DNA from: DASQPA01 sp963756455
GTDB lineage: Bacteria; Acidobacteriota; Thermoanaerobaculia; Multivoradales; UBA5704
DNA length: 64,000 nucleotides
Assembly (NCBI GenBank): GCA_963756455.1
Contig: CAVWNC010000004.1
Location: forward strand, 124,001-188,000
Reading direction: 5' to 3'
Part shown: piece by piece, positions 37,870-64,000 of the stretch
Position numbering within the stretch: the stretch's first letter is position 1
Layout: each line of letters starts with the position of its first letter
The notes under the pieces: generated by a model
The model's input: only the letters and a program-made list of their open reading frames with translations
Databases searched by the model: none
What the model was told of the DNA's origin: nothing
Program-made: the position numbers and the translations under genes

Positions 37870-40800
37870 ATGGCCCACGAGCCCATCCATGAAATGGTCC
37901 GGCGTTCCGCCGAGCGCTTCGGGGACCACCTGGCCGTCGATGCGGCGGATCACCGGCTGACCTATCGCCAGCTCGTCGACCGGGCCGGCGAGCTGGCCGC
38001 TCGGCTCCGCCAGAGCGGCGCGGCGCCGGGGTCGCTCGTCGCCATCGTCGCCGACCGGGTGGGCGACGTCATTGCGGCGATGCTCGGTACTCTGGAGGCG
38101 GGTTGTGCGTTCGTCCCCCTGGACTTCGGTTTTCCGGTCGCCACGCTGCCGGCGGTGATCGCGGAGGTCGAGCCGCGCTTCTGGCTGGTCGGCCCCGAGC
38201 ACGAAGAGGCTCTCGCGGAGCTCCGGCGGACGCTCGGCTTCGAGGTCACCGTGCTGCCGCTCGCGCCGCTTGATACCCGCGGAAACGGCGTGGTGTCGAA
38301 GGGCGTGGCGCTCCCGGCGGACATCCCGCCCCGCGACCCGGAGGGCCTCTGCTACGTCTACTTCACCTCCGGCTCGACCGGTCGGCCGAAGGGCATCGCC
38401 GGTCGCCTGAAGGCGATCGATCACTTTATCCGCTGGGAGATCGAGGCGCTGGGGATCGGTCCGGGAACCCGGGTCAGCCAATTCACCTCGCCGGCCTTCG
38501 ACGCCTTTCTGCGCGACGCTTTCGTCCCCCTGGCGGCGGGGGGGACCGTCTGCGTGCCGGGAGGGCGGGAGGTGCTCCTCGACGGCCGAAGGTTGGCGGA
38601 GTGGATCGAGGAGCAGCGTGTCGAGCTCCTCCATTGCACGCCGTCGCTCTTCCGTTCGCTCCTCGCCCTGGACCTCGATGCGGGCCGTTTCCAGGCACTC
38701 CGCCACGTGCTCCTGGCCGGCGAGCCGCTGCTGCCTACAGACGTCAGGCGCTGGCACACCGTCTTCGGCGACCGCATCGAGATGATCAATCTCTACGGGC
38801 CGAGCGAGACGACGATGGTCAAGTTTTTCCACCGGGTGCGGCCGGAGGACGGCGGTGCGCAATTCGTGCCGATCGGGCAGCCGATGCCGGGCGCGCGGGC
38901 GATCGTCGTCGACGACAAGGGCCAGGTCTGCCGGCCGAACAAAGTGGGCGAGATCTACATCCGCACCCCGTACCGCAGCCTGGGCTATCTCAACCAGCCG
39001 CAGCTCACAGGCGAAGTCTTCATCCAGAACCCGTGGAGCGACCGGCCGGACGACGTCGTCTACAAGACGGGAGATCTGGGGCGGGTGCGGGAGGATGGAA
39101 ATTTCGAGATCCTCGGCCGGCGCGACCAGCAGGTCAAGGTGCGGGGCGTGCGGATCGAGGTCGCGCCCATCGAGGATCTCCTCCGCGATCATCCCGCGGT
39201 CGCCGAGGCGGTGGTTGCGGCCCGCGACGACGTCCAGGGCAACAAGTTCCTCTGTGCCTACGTCGTCGCCAAGGGCAAGCTGGAGCCGGACCGGCTCGGC
39301 GAGTTTCTGCGCGCTCGCCTGCCGGAGGCCATGATCCCCTCGGTCTTCGTGGAGATGGAGGCCCTGCCGCGCACCTTGAGCGGCAAGGTGAATCGCCAGG
39401 GGCTGCCCGATCCGGGGGGGCTCCTGCGCCGCGAGCACGTCGCCCCGCGGACGCCGGTCGAGGAGGAGCTGTGCGGCATTTTCTCGGAGCTCCTGGCGGT
39501 CCCGCGGATCGGCATCCGGGATAGCTTCTTCGCGCTCGGCGGGCACTCGCTGTCGGCGACCCTCCTGCTGTCGCGGATGCGCGCCAGGCTCGGCGTCGAG
39601 GTCCCGCTCCGCGAGGTCTTCAGGCGGCCGACGGTCGAGGAGATCGCTCTCACCGTCACCCGTCTTCAGGGTGAACAGAAGGCTGCGGCGGCGACGACCG
39701 CCCCGACCGCGCCGAACGCTCCGATCGCGCCGATCGTTCCGGTTCCCCGCGGCGGGCCGCTCCCGCTCTCCTTCGCCCAGCAGCGCCTGTGGTTCATCGA
39801 TCAGCTCGAACCGGGCTCGCCGCTCTACAACATCCCGGTGGCGCTCCGCGTCCGCGGGCCGCTCGACTCTCGGGTGCTGGCGCTCTGCCTGGGGGAGATC
39901 GTGCGCCGCCACGAGTCGCTCCGCACGGTCTTCGCTCTGCGGGAAGGGGCGCCGGTGCAGGAGATCCGCGAGGCGGACCCCGGCGTGCTGCCGCGGGTCG
40001 ATCTGGCGGGGCTGCCGGAGAGCCGGCGCGAGGCGGCGGCCCAGGCCTTAGCCGGCGAAGAGGCCGGCCGCCCGTTCGATCTCGGCCGCGGTCCGCTGCT
40101 CCGCGGTGTCCTGCTGCGCTTGGCAGAGGAAGACCACGTCGTCGCTCTCTCCGTCCACCACATCGCGAGCGACGGCTGGTCGATGGGCATCCTCGTCCGC
40201 GAGATCCTGGCGCTCTACGCGGCCCTCTCCGCGGGCCGGCCCTCCCCCCTGGCCGAGCTGCCGGTGCAGTACGCGGATTTCGCGCTCTGGCAGCGGCAGC
40301 GCCTGCCGGAGGAGGCCGTGGACGCGCTCGGCGCCTACTGGCTTCGCCGCCTCGCCGGGGCGCCGCCCCTCCTGCGCCTGTTGACCGATCGCTCGCGCCC
40401 GGCCCGGCAGAGCTATCGCGGTGCCCGCCTGGAGACGAGTTTCCCCGCCGAGCTCTGCCGCCGGGTCGCGGGGCTCGCGGACTTGGAAGGTTGCACGACC
40501 TTCATGACCCTCCTGGCCGCCTTCGCCGTCCTTCTGTACCACGGCTCGGGCCAGGAGGATCTGGTCGTCGGCGCTCCCTTCGGAGCCCGCCACCAGCCCG
40601 AGATCGAGGGGTTGATCGGTCTCTTCGTCAACCCTCTCCCCCTGCGGCTCGACCTCGCTGGAGACCCGACCTTCCGGCAGTTGCTCGAAGGCGTCCGCCA
40701 GGAGCTGATCGAGGCGCTGAGGCACCAGCACATGCCGTTCGACCGGCTGGTCGAGAAACTCCGACCGGAACGCGACCTCGGCCACAACCCGCTCTTCCAG

Positions 40801-41196
40801 GTGACGTTCAATCTCATCGAAGGCGACCTGGCCGAGACCGTGGCCCTGCCCGGCCTGGAGGTGGCCGAGTTCCCCTTCGCGAGCGAGTCGACCCAGTTCG
40901 ATCTGAGCCTGACCGTGAGCCGCCAGGGGCAGGATCTGAAGGCCACGTTTCTCTACAGCACCGACCTGTTCGACGCGCTGACCGTCGGCTGGATGGGGGA
41001 GAACCTCCGGCAGGTGCTCGACCAGGTGACCACCGCGCCGGAAACCCCGCTCCGGCATCTTGGGGAGATCTTGAGGGAGGCGGAGACAAAACGCCGCGCC
41101 GCTCTGGCGGCGGCGGTCAAGAGCGCTCATCGCGAGAGCTTCAGCCTGCATAGGCGGCAGGCGGTGGCGGTTTTGGAGGAGGCTTTGAATGAGTGA
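37870..41196 (+). CDS. NRPS: A-PCP-C
   Basis: 1108 residues. A domain 1-515 (YFTSGSTGRPKG near 163; end motif LSGKVNRQG near 502); PCP 525-600 (FFALGGHSLSA); C domain 630-1065 with intact HHIASDGWS near 763. The protein starts with an adenylation domain, so its condensation partner is the C domain at the end of the protein at 29161. Specificity residues by eye: D-A-R-H-L-A-L-M-V, which I cannot match to a known amino acid. The Asp at the first position indicates an alpha-amino acid. A 9-bp repeat links PCP and C (39697-39747). The end overlaps the next gene by 8 bp. Confidence 0.85.
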   Translation: MAHEPIHEMVRRSAERFGDHLAVDAADHRLTYRQLVDRAGELAARLRQSGAAPGSLVAIVADRVGDVIAAMLGTLEAGCAFVPLDFGFPVATLPAVIAEVEPRFWLVGPEHEEALAELRRTLGFEVTVLPLAPLDTRGNGVVSKGVALPADIPPRDPEGLCYVYFTSGSTGRPKGIAGRLKAIDHFIRWEIEALGIGPGTRVSQFTSPAFDAFLRDAFVPLAAGGTVCVPGGREVLLDGRRLAEWIEEQRVELLHCTPSLFRSLLALDLDAGRFQALRHVLLAGEPLLPTDVRRWHTVFGDRIEMINLYGPSETTMVKFFHRVRPEDGGAQFVPIGQPMPGARAIVVDDKGQVCRPNKVGEIYIRTPYRSLGYLNQPQLTGEVFIQNPWSDRPDDVVYKTGDLGRVREDGNFEILGRRDQQVKVRGVRIEVAPIEDLLRDHPAVAEAVVAARDDVQGNKFLCAYVVAKGKLEPDRLGEFLRARLPEAMIPSVFVEMEALPRTLSGKVNRQGLPDPGGLLRREHVAPRTPVEEELCGIFSELLAVPRIGIRDSFFALGGHSLSATLLLSRMRARLGVEVPLREVFRRPTVEEIALTVTRLQGEQKAAAATTAPTAPNAPIAPIVPVPRGGPLPLSFAQQRLWFIDQLEPGSPLYNIPVALRVRGPLDSRVLALCLGEIVRRHESLRTVFALREGAPVQEIREADPGVLPRVDLAGLPESRREAAAQALAGEEAGRPFDLGRGPLLRGVLLRLAEEDHVVALSVHHIASDGWSMGILVREILALYAALSAGRPSPLAELPVQYADFALWQRQRLPEEAVDALGAYWLRRLAGAPPLLRLLTDRSRPARQSYRGARLETSFPAELCRRVAGLADLEGCTTFMTLLAAFAVLLYHGSGQEDLVVGAPFGARHQPEIEGLIGLFVNPLPLRLDLAGDPTFRQLLEGVRQELIEALRHQHMPFDRLVEKLRPERDLGHNPLFQVTFNLIEGDLAETVALPGLEVAEFPFASESTQFDLSLTVSRQGQDLKATFLYSTDLFDALTVGWMGENLRQVLDQVTTAPETPLRHLGEILREAETKRRAALAAAVKSAHRESFSLHRRQAVAVLEEALNE
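39697..39747 (+). repeat. 9-bp degenerate tandem repeat in the PCP-C linker
   Basis: Units of the form ACCGCSCCG/ATCGCGCCG encoding TAPTAPNAPIAPIVP in the flexible linker between carrier and condensation domains. Confidence 0.8.
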
Positions 41197-44100
41197 GACG
41201 ATCGAAGGATTCCGCCTTTCGCTCCAGCAGGAGCGCCTGTGGAATCTGGCGCTCGCGACCGCGGAGCCCTTGCGTGCCCGGCTCGCCATCCTCCTCGAAG
41301 GAGCGATCGATCCGGCGGCCTTACGGGCGGCGCTCTCCCGGGTCATCGAACGCCATGAGATTCTGCGCACCCGCTTCCCCCTCGTGCCGGGGATGAAGCT
41401 CCCGCTCCAGGTGGTCGCGGCGGCGGAGACGGCCCTCTCCTGGCGCGAGGGAGAGGAGGGCATCGACGCCCCCGCTCTGCCGGCGAACGTGCCAGCGAAC
41501 GAGCCGATCGTAGAGGCTCGCCTGCTGAAGCGAGCGGACGATCTCCACCGGTTGCAGATCGAGCTACCCGCCCTCTGCGCCGACCGGGAGACCCTGATCC
41601 ATCTGGCGCGCGAGATCGGGCGCCACTATCAGGCGCGCCAGCGCGCGGAGGACGCGGAGGGCGCGGCCGGACCGGTTCTGGAGACGGTGCAGTATGCCGA
41701 CTTCGCCGGCTGGCAGCAGGAGGCTGCCGCCGCGCATGAGGAGGCGGCGCGCAAGCTGTGGCAGACGCCCGGACTGGCGGCGGCGCTCCGCGCCCGGCTT
41801 CCAGGGGCGGCGGATGCAACTGCGGAGACGCGGTTCGTCCCCCGTACCCTTCGTCGTCCCCTCTCCACGGCCGCCGTCGAGAATCTCGTCGCCGCCGGAG
41901 GCGAGGCCGCCACGCCGTCCGCCGTGGTGCTCGCCGCCTGGATGCTTCTCCTGCAGCGCTATCTCGAAACGTCACGGGTAATGGTGGGGGTGGCCGTCCC
42001 CGGCCGCGGGTTCGAGGAGTTGGCGGGCGCCCTGGGGCCCTTCTCCCGCTACGTTCCTTGCCAGTCGGGTATTCTGGAGGCGACCCCGCTCGCCGCCGCC
42101 GCCGTGGTGCTCGCCGGACGCCTGGAGGAGCTTTCGAGCCGCCAGGAATCGTTCTCCTGGGAGGGGCTCGACCTTCCCCAGGGGACCCCCCGTTTCTTTC
42201 CCTTCGGGTTCGAATGGCGGGAGCTGCCCCCGGCCTGGCGGGTGGACGGTGTCCGCTTCTCTCTCGACGAGGCCAGCGTGCTCGACGACCGCTTCGTCGT
42301 CAAGCTCGCCGGAGTGCGCCGCGACGGAGGCTCGATGGAGATCGAGCTTCTGTACGACGCCGCCGTGCTGCCTGCCGACCAGGCCGAGCTGCTGGCGAGC
42401 CGTTTCACCGCTCTCTTAAGCGACGCGGGGGAGCGCCCGGCGGTCGCCGCCGGCGAGCTCGATCTTCTCTCCGAGAGCGAGCGCCGGCAGATCCTCTCCG
42501 AGCTCAACCTTACGGCGACCGATCTCGGCGCGGCGGTCACTTTGGCGGCGCTCTTCGAGGCGCGGGCGCGGGTCTCGCCGCGGAACGTCGCCCTGGTCGC
42601 CGCGGGCGAGACCCTCGACTACGGCGAGCTGGAGGCGCGGGCGAACCGGCTGGCCCATCTTCTGCGCCGGCTGGGCGTCGGGCCGGAGGTGCCGGTCGCC
42701 CTCCACGTCGAACGTTCGTTCGACCTCGTGATCGCCCTCCTCGCCGTCGCCAAGGCGGGGGGCGCCTACGTCCCCATCGATCCCGGCTACCCACGGGAGC
42801 GCCGGGATTTCATGCTGGCGGACTGCGGAGCGTCGCTGCTGCTCGTTGGCGCCGGCGCCGCCGGCGAAGCACCGCGCGGCGGCGGCCTGCGGGTGGTCCG
42901 CCTGGACGAACGGCCGGCGGAGGTGGAAAGCTCCGAGCCCCTGCCGACGTCGCCAATGTCGCCAACATCGCCGCCATTGGCTCTACCCGAGAACCTGGCC
43001 TACGTCCTCTACACCTCCGGTTCCACCGGCCGGCCCAAGGGCGTGATGATGTCGCATGCCGCCATCGCCAACCGGCTCCTCTGGATGCAGCGCGAGTTTC
43101 CGCTGGGGGAGAGCGACCGGGTCCTCCAGAAGACGCCGTACGGCTTCGACGCCTCGATCTGGGAGATCTTCGTCCCCTTGCTCGCCGGCGCCCAGGTCGT
43201 CCTCGCCGAGCCCGGCGGCCATCGGGACAGCCGCTATCTGCTCGACGCCGTGGCGCGCCACGGCATCACGGTCCTCCAGCTCGTGCCATCCCAGCTCGCC
43301 GCCTTCCTCGACCAGGAGGGCGTGGGGGAGAAGTGCCGGTCGCTCCGCGCGATGTTCTGCGGCGGCGAGGCGCTCCCGGGCGCGGTGGCGAAACGTCTCC
43401 TGGCGGAGACCGGAGCGGCCCTCTGCAACCTCTACGGCCCGACCGAGGCGGCGATCGACGCCTCGTTTCACGTCTGCCCGCGCGGCGAGCCTCTCGCGGA
43501 CGTCGTGCCCATCGGCCGTCCGCTCGCCAACGTCCGGATCTACCTGGTGGATCGCCTCCTGCGTCCGGTCCCCCGGCTGCTGCCGGGCGAGATCGTCCTC
43601 GGGGGCGCCGGTCTCGCCCGCGGCTACCGCGGGCGGCCGGAGCTGACCGCCGAGCGGTTCGTCCCCGACCCCTGGGGGCCGCCCGGCGGCCGCCTCTACC
43701 GGACCGGCGACCTCGGGCGCTTCGCGCCGACCGGGGCGATCGAGATCCTCGGCAGGATCGACAGCCAGGTGAAGCTGCGCGGTGTGCGGATCGAGCTGGG
43801 GGAGATCGAGGCGCGCCTCTCCGAGCACCCGGCGGTGCGCGACGCCGTCGTCGTCCTCCGCGAGGACGTTCCCGGCGAGCCTCGCCTCGTCGGCTATGTG
43901 GTCCGTCATGCCGCCAATGCCGCTGGCATCGCTGACGCCGCCCCGCCCTTGGACGACCTCTGCGAGCTTCCCGGCGGTCTCCGGATCGCCTGCGTCAACC
44001 GCAACGAAGCGGAGGTGGTCTACCGCGAGATCTTCACCGACGGGAGCTACCTGCGCCACGGTGTCGAGCTTGCTGACGGTGCCTGTGTCGTCGACGTGGG

Positions 44101-45261
44101 GGCCAACGTCGGCCTCTTCACCCTCTACGTCAAAGAGCGCTTCCCGGCGAGCCGCGTGCTCGCCTTCGAGCCCATTCCGGCGATCTTTGAGAAGCTCCAG
44201 ACCAACGTCTCCCTCTACGGGCTCGACGTGGAGCTCTTCCCCTGCGCCTTGGGCGAGCGCGCGGGGAGCGCTCCGTTCACGTTCTATTCGGGCTGGTCCG
44301 CGATGTCCGGCCGCTATGCCGACGCCAGGGACGAGGAGAGCGTCACCCGCACCATCCTCTCCCACGACGGGCTCGTCGACTCGGACATCGAGCACCTGAC
44401 GGCCGGGCGGTTTGCCGGCGAGGTCGTCCAGTGCCGGATCAGGACCCTCTCCGAGATTCTGCGGGAAAGCCGGGTCGAGTGGATCGACCTGCTGAAGATC
44501 GACGTGGAAAAGAGCGAGCTCGACGTGCTCTCGGGGATCGCGGACGAGGATTGGCGCCGGATCGGGCAGCTCGTGATCGAGGTCCACGACCAGGACGGGC
44601 GTCTCGAAACGATCCGGTCGCTCCTCGCCGGGAAGGGTTTTTCGGTGGCTTTGGAACAGGATGCCTTTCTCACCGGCACACCGATCTGGAATCTCTACTG
44701 CGTGCGGCCCGAGCGCCGGAAGTCTCCGGCAGCGCGGCCGGCAGTACCGGCGGCGGCGCCACTGACGTTGCAGGCGACCGATGCACCCGCCGCCGACCTG
44801 CGGACCTTCCTCGCCGCGCGGCTCCCCGCGGCCATGGTCCCGGTGGCGATCCTGGACGTCCCCGAGCTGCCGCGCCTGCCCTCCGGCAAGGTCGACCGCA
44901 ACGCCCTGCCGAAGCCCGGTCGCGGTGGCCGCCCAGCAGTGACATTCGTCGCGCCGCGGACCGCGATCGAGCAGGCGCTGGCGGGGATCTGGGAGACCCT
45001 CCTCGGCATCGAGCGGGTGGGGGCCCAGGATAACTTTTTCGATCTGGGCGGCCACTCTCTCCAGGGCATGCGGCTCGCGGCCCACGTGCGCGATGCCCTG
45101 GGGGTGGAGCTTCGGGTGCGGAGCATTTTCGAGCATCCCACCCTCGCCGGCCTGGCGCAGCTGGTGACCGACGAGATGGTGAAGCAGCTGGGCGCGGATC
45201 TGGTGGCGGAGCTCCTCGCCTCGGGTGCTGAAGCGGCGGCTGTGGCCGGTGGAGAAAGCGC

Positions 45262-45265
<4 letters not shown>
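41189..45265 (+). CDS. NRPS: degenerate C-A(Gln, with FkbM methyltransferase insert)-PCP
   Basis: 1358 residues. About 1-440 is condensation-like (LSLQQERLW, QYADFAGWQ), but the catalytic HHxxxDG is replaced by LPALCADRE near 128, so it cannot work as a normal C domain; the C domain ending the previous protein can do the step. A domain from about 445 (YTSGSTGRPKG near 604) is split after motif A8 (about 860) by an FkbM-family methyltransferase, 921-1171 (VVDVGANVGLF, LLKIDVEKSELDVL), and resumes with LPSGKVDRNAL near 1230. PCP 1255-1330. Specificity residues D-A-W-Q-F-G-L-I-D match the glutamine code. The inserted methyltransferase should act on this unit. FkbM enzymes are usually O-methyltransferases, so N- or O-transfer is open. 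Confidence 0.85.
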
Positions 45266-61713
<16,448 letters not shown>

Positions 61714-61727
61714 AGGGATCGACGGCG

Positions 61728-64000
61728 ATGGCAGAGCAAATGGAAGACCGGCGGGCCTACGAGGTCGCCATCGTGGGAGCGGCCGGCCGCTTCCCGCGGG
61801 CGGGCGACCTCGCCGAGCTCTGGGACCGCCTGCGCCAGGGCGAGGAATTGATCTCCGTCTTCTCGCCCGCCGAGCTCCTCGCGGCGGGCGTGCCGGAGGA
61901 GCTCCTGCGCCATCCCCGCTACGTCCGGGCGCGGGGAGCGCTGGCCGGGAGCGACCTCTTCGATGCCGCCTTCTTCGGCTTCACCCCGCGCGAGGCCGAG
62001 ATCACCAGCCCGCAGCACCGGCTGTTTCTCGAAACCTGCTGGCACGCGCTCGAAGACGCCGGCTGCGATCCCGCCCGCCTCCCGGGCGCTGCCGGCGGTG
62101 CCGGAAATACGGGCAATTCCGGTGCGATTGGCGTCTTCGCGAGCGGCAGCTCGTGCAGCTACTTCTTCGATCTCTACGCCCAGCCGGGTCTCGTCGCGAG
62201 CGTCGGGCCGCTCCGCGTACAGATCGCCAACGAGAAGGAGTTCCTGCCCACCTGGGTGTCCTACAAGCTCGATCTGAAAGGTCCCAGCATCAACGTCCAG
62301 ACCGCCTGCTCATCTTCCCTCGTGGCGGTTCACATGGCCTGCCAGAGCCTGCTCAGCCGGGAGTGCGACCTCGCCCTCGCCGGCGGCGTGTCGGTCCGGC
62401 AGCGGGACGCCGCCGGCTACCTCTACGAGGAGGGTGGCATCCTCTCGCCGGACGGCCACTGCCGCGCCTTCGACGCCGCGGCGGCAGGCACGCTCGACGG
62501 CGACGGGGTCGGCGTCGTCGTGCTCAAGCGGCTGCTCGACGCCCTCAAGGATGGCGATCCCATCCGGGCGGTGATCAAGGGCTCGGCGGTCAACAACGAC
62601 GGCGCCGGCAAGATCGGCTTCACCGCCCCCGGTCCCGGCGGCCAGACGCGGGTGATCGCGGAAGCCTTGGCGGTCGCCGGTGTCGACCCAGAGACGGTCT
62701 CCTACGTCGAGGCCCACGGCACCGGCACCCGATTGGGAGATCCGATCGAGATCGCCGCCTTGAGCGAGGCTTTCCGCGCCCGCACGGCGGCGCGGGGTTT
62801 CTGCGCCGTGGGCTCGGTGAAGACCAACCTGGGCCATCTGGACGCCGCCGCGGGGATCGCCGGCCTGATCAAGACGATCCTCGCCCTGGAGCACCGGACG
62901 CTGCCGCCGAGCCTGCATTTCTCCACCCCCAACAAGGAGATCGACTTCGCCGGCTCGCCGTTTTACGTCAGCGCCCAGTCCGCTCCCTGGGAGCCTTCAG
63001 GCGGCGTGCGCCGGGCGGGGGTGAGCGCGTTCGGCATCGGCGGCACCAACGCCCACGTCATCGTCGAGGAGGCGCCGCGGCGGGAGTCGGACCCCGGCCG
63101 GCCGTGGCAGCTCCTGGTGTGGAGCGCGCGCACGGCGGCGGCCCGCGCGGCCCTGGGGGATCGCCTGGCGGCGCGCTGGGCGGATCGGGGCGCCACCGCC
63201 GCGGCGCCGCGCTCGCTCGCCGACGACGCCTTCACCCTGCAGCAGGGCCGCCGGGCCTTCGCCTTCCGCGCCGCCCTGGTCTGCCGGGATGCCACTGCCG
63301 CCGCTGCCGCCGCCGCGGCCTTCGCTCAGGGCGCGCCGGGCGCGGTGTCGCTGGGCGAGGCGCCCCTCCACCCCCGTCCGGTCGCCTTCGTGCTGCCGGG
63401 ACAGGGCACCCAGAAGGTTGGGGTGGCCGCCGAGCTCTATGCCGAGGAGGAGGTCTTCCGTAGCGCCGTCGAGCACTGCTCCGAGCTGTTGCGACCGGCG
63501 CTCGGACGGGACCTGACCGCCCTGCTCTATCCGCTGCCGGCGGCGCGCGAGGAGGCTCTGGGCCTCCTCGGCGAGACCGCCTGGGCGCAACCGGCGGTGT
63601 TCGTCCTCGGCTACGCCTTAGCCCGGCTGTGGATGTCCTGGGGGGTACGGCCGCGAGCCCTCCTCGGCCACAGCCTCGGCGAGTACGTGGCGGCCTGCCT
63701 GTCCGGGGTGATGAGCCTGCCCGACGCGCTGACCCTGGTGGCGCACCGCGCCCGCCTCATGCAGAGCCTGCCGCGCGGCGGCATGCTCGCGGTATCCCTC
63801 GCCGCCGCCGACGTCGAAGCGCACTGCGGCGGCAGCCTGAGCCTCGCCGCCATCAACGGGCCGGAGCGCAGCGTCGTTTCGGGCCCCCTGCCGGAGCTCG
63901 ACGATCTCGAGCGGCGGCTGGTCGACCGGCGGGTGTCCTGCCGGCGGCTCCAGGTTTCCCATGCGTTTCATTCGTCCATGCTCGATCCCGTCCTGCCGCT
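61728..64000 (+). CDS. Type I polyketide synthase, KS-AT (partial, runs off the window)
   Basis: The first 757 residues are in the window. Ketosynthase 10-440: active Cys194 in TACSSSLVAVH, EAHGTGT near 330 and NLGHLDAAAG near 370. Acyltransferase from about 550: PGQGTQKVG near 557, GHSLGEY with its nucleophile Ser near 648, and VSHAFHSS near 745, where the HAFH motif indicates malonyl-CoA rather than methylmalonyl-CoA (established for AT domains). The ATG is 14 bp after the five-module NRPS gene with GAGGGAT upstream. The KS should accept the peptidyl chain from the Ala module and extend it by two carbons. The reductive domains, ACP and any thioesterase lie beyond the window. Confidence 0.9.
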   Translation, partial: MAEQMEDRRAYEVAIVGAAGRFPRAGDLAELWDRLRQGEELISVFSPAELLAAGVPEELLRHPRYVRARGALAGSDLFDAAFFGFTPREAEITSPQHRLFLETCWHALEDAGCDPARLPGAAGGAGNTGNSGAIGVFASGSSCSYFFDLYAQPGLVASVGPLRVQIANEKEFLPTWVSYKLDLKGPSINVQTACSSSLVAVHMACQSLLSRECDLALAGGVSVRQRDAAGYLYEEGGILSPDGHCRAFDAAAAGTLDGDGVGVVVLKRLLDALKDGDPIRAVIKGSAVNNDGAGKIGFTAPGPGGQTRVIAEALAVAGVDPETVSYVEAHGTGTRLGDPIEIAALSEAFRARTAARGFCAVGSVKTNLGHLDAAAGIAGLIKTILALEHRTLPPSLHFSTPNKEIDFAGSPFYVSAQSAPWEPSGGVRRAGVSAFGIGGTNAHVIVEEAPRRESDPGRPWQLLVWSARTAAARAALGDRLAARWADRGATAAAPRSLADDAFTLQQGRRAFAFRAALVCRDATAAAAAAAAFAQGAPGAVSLGEAPLHPRPVAFVLPGQGTQKVGVAAELYAEEEVFRSAVEHCSELLRPALGRDLTALLYPLPAAREEALGLLGETAWAQPAVFVLGYALARLWMSWGVRPRALLGHSLGEYVAACLSGVMSLPDALTLVAHRARLMQSLPRGGMLAVSLAAADVEAHCGGSLSLAAINGPERSVVSGPLPELDDLERRLVDRRVSCRRLQVSHAFHSSMLDPVLP

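Overview
The window is high-GC bacterial DNA carrying three blocks: a defence-type island (about 0-13 kb), a mid section of repeats plus a giant exported protease (13-22 kb), and the first roughly 42 kb of a very large hybrid NRPS/PKS gene cluster (22-64 kb) that runs off the right edge. The organism cannot be named. Dispersed GC-rich palindromes, a minisatellite, a kumamolisin-type (S53) protease with Ig/MBG repeats and an IPTL-CTERM-like tail, and a large lipopeptide NRPS would suit a soil Acidobacteriota (Thermoanaerobaculia-like) or a myxobacterium. That is inference from gene style only.

Island (+ strand): an antitoxin-like gene followed by a MazF/PemK-like toxin broken by two frameshifts; an XRE regulator; a tightly coupled operon encoding a RapA/SNF2-type helicase, an SbcD/Mre11-like phosphoesterase and an SbcC/Rad50-like ATPase without a zinc hook; then, 40 bp on, a Gabija-like pair (OLD-family ATPase-TOPRIM nuclease plus UvrD-like helicase) with visibly more A/T-rich codons.

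Middle: a TPR protein (-) with a possible small ORF behind it, a 40-codon secreted-peptide ORF, one of two copies of a dispersed palindrome, a 21-bp minisatellite of about 15 units, a small helical protein with its terminator, and a 1790-aa exported S53 peptidase with its own terminator.

NRPS/PKS cluster: a family-1 glycosyltransferase (-) diverges from a run of + strand genes, most of which overlap or almost touch. Domain order read by eye: FAAL-ACP-C-FkbH-PCP | GT-C-A(Gly)-PCP-C-PCP-C | stand-alone SAM methyltransferase | A(?)-PCP-C | C*-A(Gln)+FkbM MT-PCP | C-A(Pro-like, Cys in place of Asp235)-PCP-C-A(Thr)-PCP-C(dual/modAA type)-A(Ser)-PCP-C-A(Ser)-PCP-C-A(Ala)-PCP | KS-AT(malonyl-type)... 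The reading suggests a lipid chain placed on a glycerate unit, an assembly line carrying its own glycosyltransferase, then about eight amino acids and polyketide extension. I do not recognise this architecture as a whole. Parts recall vioprolide-type logic (fatty acyl, FkbH glycerate, possible azetidine/Pro analogue, dehydrobutyrine), but the fused glycosyltransferase, the A-less C-PCP module and the FkbM domain inside an adenylation domain set it apart. Termination, export and most tailoring genes must lie beyond 64 kb.

The synthetase genes are also peppered with short 9-bp tandem repeats at linkers and loops, contain a 3.24-kb tandem duplication (A-PCP-C, Ser) and carry an in-frame inverted repeat. 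Together these suggest recent and continuing remodelling.
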